Shown here in pieces: positions 52,473 through 62,933 of a stretch of 64,000 nt of DNA; position 1 is the first letter of the stretch, and each line of letters begins with the position of its first letter. The notes below the pieces were generated by a model. It worked only from the letters and a program-made list of their open reading frames with translations, made no database searches and was not told where the DNA came from. Made by a program: the position numbers and the translations under genes. The DNA comes from Bradyrhizobium sp. CCGUVB1N3 (GTDB taxonomy: Bacteria; Pseudomonadota; Alphaproteobacteria; Rhizobiales; Xanthobacteraceae): positions 8,311,501 to 8,375,500 of the forward strand of contig NZ_JANADR010000001.1 in the NCBI RefSeq assembly GCF_024199925.1, given 5' to 3'.

Positions 52473-53612
52473 ATGCCGTGGAAGAATCAGGGCGGTGGCC
52501 CTTGGGGCTCGGGCTCGAAAGGGCCATGGGGCACAGGTCCGCAACCGGTCGGGCCGAGGCCGCCGGATCTGGAAGACCTTCTGCGCCGCGGTCAGGACCG
52601 GCTCCAGCAGCTTCTGCCCGGCGGTTATTTCAGTGGCGTCGGCATCACCGTCATCGTGCTGTTCATCGTCGCGATCTGGCTGGCCTCGGGCTTCTTCCGC
52701 GTGCAGTCGGAAGAGCTCGGCGTCGTCCTGCGCTTCGGCAAGCATGTGCGAACCGTGCAGCCCGGCCTGAACTACCATCTGCCCTATCCGATCGAGACGG
52801 TGCAACTGCCCAAGGCGCTGCGTGTCTCGACCATTTCCATCGGCATGACGCTGATCGACGATCCCTCCAGGCGCGGCCGTACCATCCGCGACGTGCCGGA
52901 AGAGAGCCTGATGCTGACCGGTGACGAGAACATCGTCGACGTCGACTTCACGGTGCTCTGGCGGATCAAGCCCGACGGCGTCGGCGACTTCCTGTTCAAC
53001 ATCCAGAATCCCGAGGGCACCGTGAAGGCGGTCGCCGAAAGCGCCATGCGCGAGGTGATCGGCCGCTCGCAGATCCAGCCGATCCTGACCGGCGCCCGCA
53101 ACACCACCGAGCAGGGCGTGCAGGAATTGATGCAGAGGACGCTCGATGGCTACGGCTCCGGCATTCTGATCACCCAGGTGCAGATGCAGAAGGTCGACCC
53201 GCCGGCGCAGGTCATCGACGCCTTCCGCGACGTGCAGGCGGCGCGCGCCGACCTCGAGCGGTTGCAGAACGAGGCCCAGACCTATGCCAACCGTGTCGTG
53301 CCGGAATCGCGAGGCCGCGCCGCGCAGATCATCCAGGCCGCAGAGGGCTACAGGGAACAAGTGATCGCCGAGGCCAAGGGCCAGAGCGCGCGCTTTTTGA
53401 AAGTGTACGAAGAATACAAGAAGGCCCCCGACGTGACGCGTGAACGGATCTATCTGGAGACGATGGAGCGCGTGCTCGGCGGCTCGGAAAAGCTCGTCTA
53501 TGACGGCGCGGCGACGGGACAAGGCGGTGTCGTGCCCTATCTCCCGCTCAACGAGCTGACGCCGAAGCGGCCAGCGGCCACCTCCGGCCAGCAGAGCGGA
53601 GGCACCCGATGA
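52473..53612 (+). CDS. hflK: FtsH regulator HflK
   Basis: A 379-aa membrane-anchored stomatin/prohibitin-family protein. A Gly-rich cytoplasmic lead (WKNQGGGPWGSGSKGPWG) precedes one helix (GVGITVIVLFIVAIWLASGFF), then the periplasmic PHB domain (VQSEELGVVLRFGKHVRTVQPGLNYH) and coiled coil. With HflC it forms a cage around FtsH and restrains membrane-protein degradation. GAGGAG lies upstream of ATG 52473; overlaps hflC by four bases. Confidence 0.93.
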   Translation: MPWKNQGGGPWGSGSKGPWGTGPQPVGPRPPDLEDLLRRGQDRLQQLLPGGYFSGVGITVIVLFIVAIWLASGFFRVQSEELGVVLRFGKHVRTVQPGLNYHLPYPIETVQLPKALRVSTISIGMTLIDDPSRRGRTIRDVPEESLMLTGDENIVDVDFTVLWRIKPDGVGDFLFNIQNPEGTVKAVAESAMREVIGRSQIQPILTGARNTTEQGVQELMQRTLDGYGSGILITQVQMQKVDPPAQVIDAFRDVQAARADLERLQNEAQTYANRVVPESRGRAAQIIQAAEGYREQVIAEAKGQSARFLKVYEEYKKAPDVTRERIYLETMERVLGGSEKLVYDGAATGQGGVVPYLPLNELTPKRPAATSGQQSGGTR

Positions 53613-54514
53613 GGTCTCCGGTTACAGGCATCGTCTCGCTGATCGTCCTGCTGCTCATCCTGATCGTGGCCTACAGCTCGGTCTTCACGGTGCAGCAGAC
53701 CGAGCAGGCGCTCGTGGTCCGTCTCGGCGAGCCGGTCAAGGTCGTGACCGAGCCCGGGTTGAACTTCAAGGCGCCGTTCATCGACAGCGTGATCAGCATC
53801 GACAAGCGCATCCTCGATCTGGAAAACCCGTCGCAGGAAGTGATCGCCTCCGACCAGAAGCGGCTCGTTGTCGACGCCTTTGCGCGCTATCGGATCAAGA
53901 ACGCGCTGCGCTTCTATCAGAGCGTCGGCTCGATCCAGGCGGCCAACCTCCAGCTCACGACGCTGCTCAATGCGGCGCTGCGCCGCGTGCTCGGCGAGGT
54001 CACCTTCATCACGGTCGTGCGCGACGAGCGCGAGAAGCTGATGGGCCGCATCCGCGAGCAGCTCGACCGCGAGGCCGACGGCTATGGTATCTCGGTCGTC
54101 GACGTCCGCATTCGCCGCGCCGACCTGCCCGAGCAGAACAGCCAGGCCGTCTACGACCGGATGAAGACCGAGCGCCAGCGCGAAGCGGCTGAGTTCCGTG
54201 CACAGGGCGGCCAGAAGGCGCAAGAGATCCGCTCCAAGGCCGATCGCGAGGCGACCGTTATCATCGCGGAAGCCAACTCGCAGGCCGAGCAGACCCGCGG
54301 CGCGGGCGATGCGGAGCGCACCCGGCTGTTCGCGGAAGCGTACGGCAAGGATCAGGACTTCTTCGCCTTCTTCCGTTCGATGGCAGCCTATGAGACCGGG
54401 CTGCGATCGAGCGACACCCGCTATCTGCTGCGGCCGAATTCGGATTTCTTCCGGTACTTCGGTAGCCCAAGCGGCAAGGCGGGTGCCGAAGCGCAGGCGG
54501 CGCCGAAACAATAA
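53609..54514 (+). CDS. hflC: FtsH regulator HflC
   Basis: A 301-aa partner of HflK. One N-terminal helix (IVSLIVLLLILIVAYSSVF), then the PHB domain (TVQQTEQALVVRLGEPVKV, EPGLNFKAPFID) and a coiled coil with EAAEFRAQGGQKAQEIRSKADREA. The ATG overlaps the hflK stop, so the two are made in equal amounts. Next gene in the unit is a DUF2065 membrane protein. Confidence 0.93.
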   Translation: MRSPVTGIVSLIVLLLILIVAYSSVFTVQQTEQALVVRLGEPVKVVTEPGLNFKAPFIDSVISIDKRILDLENPSQEVIASDQKRLVVDAFARYRIKNALRFYQSVGSIQAANLQLTTLLNAALRRVLGEVTFITVVRDEREKLMGRIREQLDREADGYGISVVDVRIRRADLPEQNSQAVYDRMKTERQREAAEFRAQGGQKAQEIRSKADREATVIIAEANSQAEQTRGAGDAERTRLFAEAYGKDQDFFAFFRSMAAYETGLRSSDTRYLLRPNSDFFRYFGSPSGKAGAEAQAAPKQ

Positions 54515-54586
54515 GACGAAACTAGGGGCGGCGCCGGCGCCGCCCCTTCGCGGAACAAGAACGGCACAAGGGGAGGTTCCAGTCCG

Positions 54587-54790
54587 ATGAGGTCCATAGC
54601 GTTTGCCGACTTCCTCATCGGCTTGGGCATTCTGTTTGTGCTGGAAGGCTTGATGTTCGCGGCAAGTCCCGCCTGGATGCGCAAGGCGATGAAGAGCGCG
54701 CTTGCAACTCCCGATCACATCCTGCGCGGCGTGGGCATCGGCTCGGCCGTGGCCGGCCTGATCCTGATATGGTGGATCCGGCACCACTAA
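54587..54790 (+). CDS. DUF2065 family small membrane protein
   Basis: A 67-aa protein with two membrane helices (FADFLIGLGILFVLEGLMFAA and VGIGSAVAGLILIWWIRHH). DUF2065 proteins regularly follow hflKC, and their role is unknown. Good match in length and position. Confidence 0.85.
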   Translation: MRSIAFADFLIGLGILFVLEGLMFAASPAWMRKAMKSALATPDHILRGVGIGSAVAGLILIWWIRHH

Positions 54791-54948
54791 CCCCGGCACC
54801 TCCAACGCGAACGCTAAAGTGAAGCGAAGCGGCCGGTTTTTCGCCTTATTATCCGGGTCTTGAGGCCCGTTAACCTCCGTGCTTGCGCCGCCACCCTGTT
54901 CGAGCGCAGTCTGGAGATCGAATCCTTAATTCTCTTTCGGAGATCACA

Positions 54949-56463
54949 ATGACCGCTGCCACCATTGCCACGACCCGTTTGCGCCATTGCGTGCGACTTG
55001 GGCTGGCTGCGATCGCAATCGGCGCGTTCAGCGCGTTCGGCTCGCCGGCTTACGCGCGCGGACCGGAGGGCATCGCTGACGTCGCCGAGAAGGTGATCGA
55101 CGCGGTCGTCAACATCTCGACCTCGCAGACCGTCGAAGCCAAGGGCGGCGGCACCAACACCATGCCGCAACTGCCGCCCGGCTCGCCCTTCGAGGAATTC
55201 TTCGACGACTTCTTCAAGAACCGCCGCGGTCCCGGCGGCGGCAGCAAGGGCGGCGACAGAGGCGACAACGGTCCGCCGCGCAAGACCAACTCTCTGGGCT
55301 CCGGCTTCATCATCGACACCTCCGGCATCGTCGTGACCAACAATCACGTCATCGCGGATGCCGATGAGATCAACGTCATTCTCAACGATGGCACGAAGAT
55401 CAAGGCGGAGCTCGTCGGCGTCGACAAGAAGACCGATCTTGCGGTGTTGAAGTTCAAGCCGCCGAAGACGCTGGTCTCGGTGAAGTTCGGCGACTCCGAC
55501 AAGCTGCGTCTCGGCGACTGGGTGGTCGCGATTGGCAACCCCTTCAGCCTCGGCGGCACGGTGACGGCCGGCATCGTCTCGGCCAAGAACCGCGACATCT
55601 CGTCGGGCCCCTATGACAGCTATATCCAGACCGACGCCGCCATTAACCGCGGCAATTCCGGTGGCCCGCTGTTCAACCTCGAAGGCGAGGTCATCGGCGT
55701 CAACACGCTGATCATCTCGCCCTCTGGCGGCTCGATCGGCATCGGCTTCGCCGTACCGTCGAAGACGGTGGCTGGTGTCGTCGACCAGCTTCGCCAGTTC
55801 GGTGAACTGCGCCGCGGCTGGCTCGGTGTGCGCATCCAGAGCGTGACGGACGAGATCGCGGAGAGCCTCAACATCAAGCCGGCGCGCGGCGCGCTGGTCG
55901 CAGGCGTCGACGAGAAGGGCCCGGCCAAGCCCGCCGGCATCGAGCCCGGCGACGTCGTCGTCAAGTTCGACGGCAAGGACATCAAGGACCCGAAGGATCT
56001 CTCCCGTGTCGTCGCCGATACGGCAGTCGACAAGGAGGTCGACGTCGTCGTCATCCGCAAGGGCCAGGAGGAGACCAAGCGCGTCAAGCTCGGCCGCTTG
56101 CAGGATCCCGACAAGGTCCAGGCCGCAGTGAAGACCGACGAGCCGGTGCCGGAGAAGCCGGTGACGCAGAAGGCGCTTGGCCTTGATCTGGCGACGCTGA
56201 ACAAGGACCTGCGCGCCCGCTACAAGATCAAGGACACCGTCAAGGGCGCGGTCGTCACCAATGTCGACGCCAATTCCGACGCTGCCGAGAAGCGGCTCTC
56301 CGCCGGCGACGTCATCGTCGAGGTGGCGCAGGAGGCCGTCAGCAGTGGCGCCGACGTCCAGAAGCGCATCGACCAGCTCAAGAAGGACGGCAAGAAGTCG
56401 GTGCTGCTGCTCGTCTCCAACGGTGATGGCGAGTTGCGCTTCGTGGCGCTGAGCGTGCAGTAA
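54949..56463 (+). CDS. degP: Do-type periplasmic serine protease (DegP/HtrA)
   Basis: A 504-aa protease and chaperone of the periplasm. The signal peptide ends near SPAYA. The catalytic triad is His133 (VVTNNHVIAD), Asp163 (KKTDLAVLKF) and Ser237 (RGNSGGPLFN). Two PDZ domains follow (GWLGVRIQSVTDEIAESL and a second around VVTNVDANSDAAEKRLSAGD). A Gly/Lys-rich loop (GPGGGSKGGDRGDNG) lies in the LA-loop position. ATG 54949 is preferred because GGAG lies 7 bp upstream and the signal begins there; an in-frame start at 54883 is unlikely. Confidence 0.92.
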   Translation: MTAATIATTRLRHCVRLGLAAIAIGAFSAFGSPAYARGPEGIADVAEKVIDAVVNISTSQTVEAKGGGTNTMPQLPPGSPFEEFFDDFFKNRRGPGGGSKGGDRGDNGPPRKTNSLGSGFIIDTSGIVVTNNHVIADADEINVILNDGTKIKAELVGVDKKTDLAVLKFKPPKTLVSVKFGDSDKLRLGDWVVAIGNPFSLGGTVTAGIVSAKNRDISSGPYDSYIQTDAAINRGNSGGPLFNLEGEVIGVNTLIISPSGGSIGIGFAVPSKTVAGVVDQLRQFGELRRGWLGVRIQSVTDEIAESLNIKPARGALVAGVDEKGPAKPAGIEPGDVVVKFDGKDIKDPKDLSRVVADTAVDKEVDVVVIRKGQEETKRVKLGRLQDPDKVQAAVKTDEPVPEKPVTQKALGLDLATLNKDLRARYKIKDTVKGAVVTNVDANSDAAEKRLSAGDVIVEVAQEAVSSGADVQKRIDQLKKDGKKSVLLLVSNGDGELRFVALSVQ

Positions 56464-56470
56464 TATTGCT

Positions 56471-56550
56471 GTCATTCCGGGGCGATGCGAAGCATCGAGC
56501 CCGGAATCTCGAGGTTCCGGGTTCGGTCCTGCGGACCGCCCCGGAACGAC
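56471..56550. repeat. Three-hairpin intergenic palindromic element, copy 1
   Basis: Outer arms GTCATTCCGGGGC and GCCCCGGAACGAC (one mismatch) enclose three hairpins: GATGCGAAGCATC (56484-56496), a 22-nt CCGGAATCTCGAG-type palindrome (56500-56521) and GGTCCTGCGGACC (56525-56537). It lies between convergent degP and serB, where it may terminate both. Confidence 0.75.
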
Positions 56551-56557
56551 GCGCGCT

Positions 56558-57463
<906 letters not shown>

Positions 57464-57489
57464 TTGAGGTTTTCGTGGGCGAGGGGCAA

Positions 57490-58416
57490 GTGAGCAAGGC
57501 CGTGCTTATCGCAGGCCCGACCGCCAGCGGCAAGTCGGCGCTGGCGCTTGAGCTTGCGCTGAGCGCTGGCGGTGTCGTGATCAACGCCGATTCCATGCAG
57601 GTCTATCGCGATTTGCGTGTCATCACGGCGCGCCCCACGCGGGACGACGAGGCGCAGGTCCCGCACCGTCTCTATGGCCATGTCGACGCGGCCGTGAATT
57701 TTTCGGCCGGCGCCTGGCTCGCGGATGCGGCGGTAGAGCTGACCGAGGCGAGGGCGCAAGGCCGCCTGCCGATCTTCATCGGCGGCACCGGGCTCTATTT
57801 CAAGGCGCTGACGAGTGGTCTCTCGACGGTGCCGCCGGTCCCGCCGGAGGTGCGCGAGGGCGTGCGCGCGCGGCTCGAGCAGGGCGGCGTCGAGGCGCTG
57901 CATGCGGAACTCGTACGGCGCGATCCGGCCGCTGCCGGACGGCTGAATGTGCGCGACCGCACCCGCATCGCACGCGCTCTGGAAGTCGTCGAGGCGACCG
58001 GCCGCTCGCTGCTCGACTGGCATCGCGAAGGCCAGCCGCCGCTGTTGCCGAAAGACAGTTTCAGCGCGCTGTTTCTCGCTCCCGATCGCGATGAACTCTA
58101 CGCCCGGATCGATGCCCGGTTCGACGCCATGCTCGGCGCCGGCGCGCTCCAAGAGGTCGAGCAGCTCGCCGCGCGCGATCTCGATCCGCTGGTGCCGGCG
58201 ATGAAGGCCCATGGCGTGCCCGTGCTGATCCGGCACCTCCGCGGCGAGATCAGCCTCGACGAGGCGGCGGAGATCGGCCGGGCGGACACCCGCCACTACG
58301 CCAAGCGCCAGTTCACCTGGTTCCGGCACCAATTGCCCGAGTTCGAATGGGTGAAGCCGGAGCAGGCAAGGGGGTGGCTTGCCGCTGCCGTGAGGGCTGC
58401 GCGGGAGCACGATTGA
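57490..58416 (+). CDS. miaA: tRNA dimethylallyltransferase
   Basis: A 308-aa enzyme that adds a dimethylallyl group to A37 of tRNAs reading UNN codons. The P-loop is GPTASGKS (8-15), followed by [20 protein letters not shown] and [19 protein letters not shown] 57490 has GAGGGG upstream; a GTG at 57475 is also in frame. Shares a very short divergent region with serB. Confidence 0.94.
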   Translation: MSKAVLIAGPTASGKSALALELALSAGGVVINADSMQVYRDLRVITARPTRDDEAQVPHRLYGHVDAAVNFSAGAWLADAAVELTEARAQGRLPIFIGGTGLYFKALTSGLSTVPPVPPEVREGVRARLEQGGVEALHAELVRRDPAAAGRLNVRDRTRIARALEVVEATGRSLLDWHREGQPPLLPKDSFSALFLAPDRDELYARIDARFDAMLGAGALQEVEQLAARDLDPLVPAMKAHGVPVLIRHLRGEISLDEAAEIGRADTRHYAKRQFTWFRHQLPEFEWVKPEQARGWLAAAVRAAREHD

Positions 58417-58425
58417 GCCTCTCGC

Positions 58426-58503
58426 CGTCATTCCGGGGCGCCCGAAGGGCGAACCCGGAATCTCGAGATTCCGGGTTCTCGCTTCGCGAGCCCCGGAATG
58501 ACG
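58426..58503. repeat. Three-hairpin intergenic palindromic element, copy 2
   Basis: Perfect 14-bp outer arms CGTCATTCCGGGGC and GCCCCGGAATGACG enclose GCCCGAAGGGC, a perfect 22-nt palindrome at 58454-58475 and CTCGCTTCGCGAG: a cloverleaf. Same design as copy 1, about 1.9 kb away; between miaA and the ilv leader. Confidence 0.8.
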
Positions 58504-58674
58504 TCAGAGTGGGGCGAATGACGACCTTTTGCGCGTCAGCCGCAAGTTCCCTCTCGCCGAACCGCGGGAACGCCGCTACACTTCCTGAAATCGCGCGAAA
58601 ACGGCCGCATTGCCTTGACATCCGGGCTTTGGCCGCTATGGTTCGCGCAACCTTTGGGAAGTCGGGCCGACCTC

Positions 58675-58740
58675 ATGCGTAACATTATTACCAAACTCCT
58701 TATCGTCGTCGTACCCAGGCGCATCGCCGGGGATGGCTAG
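58675..58740 (+). CDS. ilvL: ilv operon leader peptide
   Basis: A 21-codon reading frame starting ATG 58675 whose middle is rich in branched-chain residues (IITKLLIVVV), ending in TAG. It precedes a hairpin with a T run and ilvB. When Ile, Leu or Val charged tRNAs are scarce, ribosome stalling here would prevent termination. Too short for usual gene prediction. Confidence 0.85.
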   Translation: MRNIITKLLIVVVPRRIAGDG

Positions 58741-58769
58741 CGGCCATCCAAAACCGAGCGGTGCGCATG

Positions 58770-58791
58770 GGGCCTCTTGGGGCCCTTTTTT
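58770..58791 (+). terminator. ilvBN attenuator
   Basis: GGGCC and GGCCC arms around TCTTGG, followed by six T residues, 30 bp after the leader stop and 58 bp before ilvB. Together with the leader peptide this forms a transcription attenuator. Confidence 0.8.
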
Positions 58792-58848
58792 ATTTCCCGA
58801 ACCAGACCTCAAAGAAGCCGCTGACAACAGCGCATCCGGAGCAAGACA

Positions 58849-60624
58849 ATGACCGAGAACAGCCACGATCCGAACCAGATGACCGGCGCCGCGATGATCG
58901 TGCGCGCGCTCATCGATCACGGCGTGACGGATCTTTTCGGCTATCCCGGCGGCGCGGTGCTTCCGATCTATGACGAGATTTTCCAGCAGAGCGAGATCCA
59001 GCACATCCTGGTCCGGCATGAGCAGGGCGCGGGCCACGCCGCCGAAGGCTACGCGCGCTCGACCGGCAAGCCGGGCGTCGTGCTGGTGACCTCCGGGCCG
59101 GGCGCAACCAACATGGTGACGCCGCTGACGGATGCGCTGATGGACTCGATCCCGCTGGTCTGCATCACCGGCCAGGTGCCCACCCATCTGATCGGCAACG
59201 ACGCGTTCCAGGAATGCGACACCGTCGGCATCACGCGGCCCTGCACCAAGCACAACTGGCTGGTGCGCGACGTCAACGATCTCGCCAAGGTGTTGCACGA
59301 GGCGTTCTATGTCGCCACCTCGGGCCGGCCTGGCCCGGTGCTGGTCGACGTGCCGAAGGATGTGCAGTTCGCGACCGGCACCTACCATCCGCCGCGCAAG
59401 TCCGACGTGCACGTCTCCTACGCGCCGCGCGTCAAGGGCGACGCGATGCAGATCCGCAAAGCCGTTTCGCTGCTCGCCAATGCCAAGCGCCCGGTGATCT
59501 ATTCCGGCGGTGGCGTGATCAATTCCGGGCTCGAGGCCTCAAAACTGTTGCGCGAGCTGGTCGAGGTCACCGGCTTCCCGATCACCTCGACGCTGATGGG
59601 CCTGGGCGCCTATCCGGCGTCGGGCAAGAACTGGCTCGGCATGCTCGGCATGCACGGCACTTACGAAGCCAACATGACCATGCATGACTGCGACGTCATG
59701 CTGTGCGTCGGCGCGCGCTTCGACGACCGCATCACCGGTCGGGTCGATGCGTTCTCCCCCAACTCGAAGAAGATCCACATCGACATCGATCCGTCCTCGA
59801 TCAATAAGAACATCCGCGTCGATATTCCGATCATCGGAGACTGCGGCAACATCCTCGGCGACATCCTCCAGGTGTTCAAGGCGGAGGCGAAGAAGCCCGA
59901 CATCAAGCCGTGGTGGCAACAGATCGCGCAATGGCGTGCGCGCAATTCGCTGTACTTCAAGAAGAACAACGACGTCATCCTGCCGCAGCACGCGATCCAG
60001 CGCCTGTTCGAGCTGACGCGCGGCAAGGACGTCTACATCACCACCGAGGTCGGCCAGCACCAGATGTGGGCGGCGCAGTTCTTCGGCTTCGAGGAGCCGC
60101 ATCGCTGGATGACGTCGGGCGGTCTCGGCACCATGGGTTATGGCCTGCCGGCCGCGGTTGGCGTGCAGGTGGCCCACCCGGACAGCCTCGTCATCGACAT
60201 CGCGGGTGATGCCTCGGTGCAGATGACGATCCAGGAGATGTCGACGGCCGTGCAGTACGAGCTGCCGATCAAGATCTTCATCCTGAACAACCAGTACATG
60301 GGCATGGTGCGGCAGTGGCAGCAGCTGCTGCACGGCAACCGGCTGTCGCATTCCTACTCGGAAGCGCTGCCGGACTTCGTCAAGCTCGCGGAAGCCTATG
60401 GCGGCGTCGGCATCCAGGCGCACAAGCCCGCCGATCTCGACGGCGCGATCAAGGAGATGATCTCCGTCAAGCGCCCGGTGCTGTTCGACTGCCGCGTCGC
60501 GGCGCTCGAGAACTGCTTCCCAATGATCCCCTCCGGCAAGGCGCACAACGAGATGCTGTTGCCGGAGCAGGCCAATGACGAGGCCACCGCGACCGCGTTC
60601 GCCGGCGGCAAGGCGCTGGTGTGA
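58849..60624 (+). CDS. ilvB: Acetolactate synthase, large subunit
   Basis: A 591-aa thiamine-diphosphate enzyme, first common step of Val, Leu and Ile synthesis. Visible parts: GYPGGAVLPIYDEI, HEQGAGHAAEGYARSTGKPG (cofactor Glu), FQECDTVGITRPCTKHNW, the FAD-type middle domain, and GDASVQMTIQEMST with NNQYMGMVRQW (TDP and metal binding). Controlled by the leader and attenuator just upstream; the regulatory subunit ilvN follows after one inserted gene. Confidence 0.95.
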   Translation: MTENSHDPNQMTGAAMIVRALIDHGVTDLFGYPGGAVLPIYDEIFQQSEIQHILVRHEQGAGHAAEGYARSTGKPGVVLVTSGPGATNMVTPLTDALMDSIPLVCITGQVPTHLIGNDAFQECDTVGITRPCTKHNWLVRDVNDLAKVLHEAFYVATSGRPGPVLVDVPKDVQFATGTYHPPRKSDVHVSYAPRVKGDAMQIRKAVSLLANAKRPVIYSGGGVINSGLEASKLLRELVEVTGFPITSTLMGLGAYPASGKNWLGMLGMHGTYEANMTMHDCDVMLCVGARFDDRITGRVDAFSPNSKKIHIDIDPSSINKNIRVDIPIIGDCGNILGDILQVFKAEAKKPDIKPWWQQIAQWRARNSLYFKKNNDVILPQHAIQRLFELTRGKDVYITTEVGQHQMWAAQFFGFEEPHRWMTSGGLGTMGYGLPAAVGVQVAHPDSLVIDIAGDASVQMTIQEMSTAVQYELPIKIFILNNQYMGMVRQWQQLLHGNRLSHSYSEALPDFVKLAEAYGGVGIQAHKPADLDGAIKEMISVKRPVLFDCRVAALENCFPMIPSGKAHNEMLLPEQANDEATATAFAGGKALV

Positions 60625-60628
60625 TGCG

Positions 60629-61612
60629 ATGTTCGACCTGAAGGAGCTCGAGCGCGCACATGAGATCGTGGGGCAGGCGGTGCCGGCGACGCCGGCACAC
60701 GCCTGGCCGCTGCTGGCGGAGCGGCTCGGGACGGCGGTGATCGTCAAGCATGAGAACCACACGCCGACCGCCGCGTTCAAGGTGCGCGGGGGGCTCGTCT
60801 ATTTCGACCGTCTGAAGCGCGAGAGGCCGGGCACCGTCGGACTGATCTCGGCCACGCGCGGCAATCACGGTCAGAGCCTGGCATTTGCCGGACGCCGCTA
60901 TCGACTGCCCGTGACGATCTATGTCCCGCACGGCAATTCGGTCGAGCAGAATCGCGCGATCCGCGGATTTGGCGCCGAGCTCGTCGAGCACGGCGAAGAT
61001 TTCCAGGCGGCGCGCGAGGAGGCCTATCGTTGCGCGGCGACCAATGGACTCGAAATCGTGCCGGCGTTCCATCCCGATCTCGTTCTGGGCGTCGCGACCT
61101 ACGCCCTCGAATTGTTGCGAAAGGCGCCGGATATCGACGTGCTCTACGTTCCGATCGGGCAGGGCTCGGGCATTTGCGGCTGCATCCTCGCGCGTGATCT
61201 GCTTGGGCTGAAGACCGAAATCGTTGGTGTGCAGTCCACCGAAGCGCCCTCTTACGCACTGTCGTTTGCGGCCGGGGCGGTCGTGACGACCAAAACCAGC
61301 AATACGCGCGCCGACGGCGTGGCGACGCGGATTCCCGATGCCGACGCCGTCGCCATCATCTGCAAGGGCGCCTCCCGTGTCGTGCAGGTCACGGACAACG
61401 AAATCGCCTCGGCGATGCGGGCCTACTGGACCGATACGCACAATCTCGCGGAAGGTGCCGGCGCCGCCGCGCTTGCCGCGGCACTGCAAGAAAAGAGCAA
61501 GTTGCAGGGCCGGCGCGTCGGTCTCGTGCTTTCCGGCGGCAATATCGATTTCGACCGGTTCCGCCATTGGGTCGGGACGGATGCGCCGATCGCCCAACCG
61601 GCGGTGGCTTGA
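60629..61612 (+). CDS. Threonine dehydratase-like PLP enzyme
   Basis: A 327-aa fold-type II PLP enzyme related to threonine/serine dehydratases. The Schiff-base Lys lies in TAAFKVRGGLVYF, the phosphate-binding Gly loop is GQGSGICG, and the cofactor-ring motif is LVLSGGNIDF. It lacks the C-terminal ACT-type regulatory region of biosynthetic IlvA, so it may be a catabolic or specialised dehydratase. It sits inside the ilvB-ilvN operon, 4 bp after ilvB, which suggests a supply of 2-ketobutyrate for isoleucine. ATG 60629 chosen. Confidence 0.85.
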   Translation: MFDLKELERAHEIVGQAVPATPAHAWPLLAERLGTAVIVKHENHTPTAAFKVRGGLVYFDRLKRERPGTVGLISATRGNHGQSLAFAGRRYRLPVTIYVPHGNSVEQNRAIRGFGAELVEHGEDFQAAREEAYRCAATNGLEIVPAFHPDLVLGVATYALELLRKAPDIDVLYVPIGQGSGICGCILARDLLGLKTEIVGVQSTEAPSYALSFAAGAVVTTKTSNTRADGVATRIPDADAVAIICKGASRVVQVTDNEIASAMRAYWTDTHNLAEGAGAAALAAALQEKSKLQGRRVGLVLSGGNIDFDRFRHWVGTDAPIAQPAVA

Positions 61613-61633
61613 CCAGGATTTGAGGGGACGACA

Positions 61634-62176
61634 ATGAACCAGCCTGCATCCGCTTATTTCCTCGAGGACCGCCACGATCCCAACGAGACGCACACGCTGT
61701 CCGTGCTCGTGCAGAACGAGCCGGGTGTGCTCGCGCGCGTCATCGGCCTGTTCTCGGGACGCGGCTACAACATCGAGAGCCTCACGGTCTCGGAGACGGA
61801 GAGCCAGAAGCATCTCTCGCGCATCACCATCGTCACGACAGGCACGCCGATGGTGATCCAGCAGATCAAGCACCAGCTCGATCGCATGATCCCGGTCTAT
61901 CGCGTGGTCGACATGACGCAGACCCGGCGCTCGATCGAGCGCGAGCTCGCGATGGTGAAGGTGCGCGGGGAGGGCGAGCATCGCGTCGAGGCGCTGCGGC
62001 TGGCGGACGCCTTTCGTGCTCGCGTGATCGACGCCACCACCGAGAGCTTTGTGTTCGAGATCACCGGCAATACGGACAAGATCAACCAGTTTATCGACCT
62101 GATGCGTCCCATCGGCCTTGTCGAGGTGTCGCGTACCGGCGTTGCCGCGATCGGTCGCGGGCCTGAAGGGATGTGA
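61634..62176 (+). CDS. ilvN: Acetolactate synthase, small regulatory subunit
   Basis: A 180-aa regulatory subunit that gives ilvB product valine sensitivity. The ACT domain reads HTLSVLVQNEPGVLARVIGLFSGRGYNIESLTVS, and the C-terminal domain ends VEVSRTGVAAIGRG. GAGGGG lies upstream of ATG 61634. Third gene of the operon. Confidence 0.95.
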   Translation: MNQPASAYFLEDRHDPNETHTLSVLVQNEPGVLARVIGLFSGRGYNIESLTVSETESQKHLSRITIVTTGTPMVIQQIKHQLDRMIPVYRVVDMTQTRRSIERELAMVKVRGEGEHRVEALRLADAFRARVIDATTESFVFEITGNTDKINQFIDLMRPIGLVEVSRTGVAAIGRGPEGM

Positions 62177-62179
62177 ACC

Positions 62180-62869
62180 ATGCTGGCGCGCGACTGGTAC
62201 TACAACGAACGCAACCGGATGGGCATCGCGCCCGCGGTCGCTTCGATCTACGACAACCACGATGACGCCGATCTGCGCGCGCGCGCCGCGCTGAAGATGC
62301 TCGGCGTACAGCGCGGCTGGCGCATCGCCGACATCGGCTGCGGCAACGGCGTGCTCGCGACCGAGGCCGCGTTGATGGGTGCCGAGGTCGATGCCATCGA
62401 CATCTCGCCGGCGATGCTGGCGCTCGCCGAGATCTATGCCCGCGACCGCAAGGCGCCTGTGCGCACGCAGTCGGCGGGCCTGCTCAGCTTCTCCTATCAG
62501 CCGGACTCCTATGACCTGATCGTCAGCGAATTCACGCTGCATCACCTGCCGGATTTCTGGAAGGCGGTGGCGCTGTCGCGCATCTATCGCGCGCTGAAGC
62601 CGGGCGCGAGCTTCTATTTGCGCGACATCGTCTTCGTCTCGATGCCGGATGCGGCCGAGCGCGACGTCGAGCAATGGGCCGACTTTCAGATCAAGAACCA
62701 CGATTTTACGCGCGAGAGTGTCGTCACGCATATGCGCGACGAATACTCCACCTTCGGCTGGGTCATGGAGCGGATGCTGACCGACGTCGGCTTCACGCTG
62801 GTCTCGGCCGACTACCACGCCCCCATGCACGGCACCTATCTGCTGCGCAAACCCAACCCCTCCACGTAA
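62180..62869 (+). CDS. SAM-dependent class I methyltransferase
   Basis: A 229-aa methyltransferase. SAM-binding motif I is IADIGCGNGVLATEAA, followed by VDAIDISPAML and YDLIVSEFTLHHLPDF (motif post I and IV). The N-terminal AVASIYDNHDDADLRAR and the sequence FTRESVVTHMRDEYSTFGW lack an informative substrate signature. It starts 3 bp after ilvN and is probably in the same transcript. Substrate unknown. Confidence 0.85.
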   Translation: MLARDWYYNERNRMGIAPAVASIYDNHDDADLRARAALKMLGVQRGWRIADIGCGNGVLATEAALMGAEVDAIDISPAMLALAEIYARDRKAPVRTQSAGLLSFSYQPDSYDLIVSEFTLHHLPDFWKAVALSRIYRALKPGASFYLRDIVFVSMPDAAERDVEQWADFQIKNHDFTRESVVTHMRDEYSTFGWVMERMLTDVGFTLVSADYHAPMHGTYLLRKPNPST

Positions 62870-62933
62870 GCGCCGGCGAGCAAGGCTGAACGACAAGAAC
62901 ACGCAAGCAGAGCAGAGCCCGAAGAAGAACACA

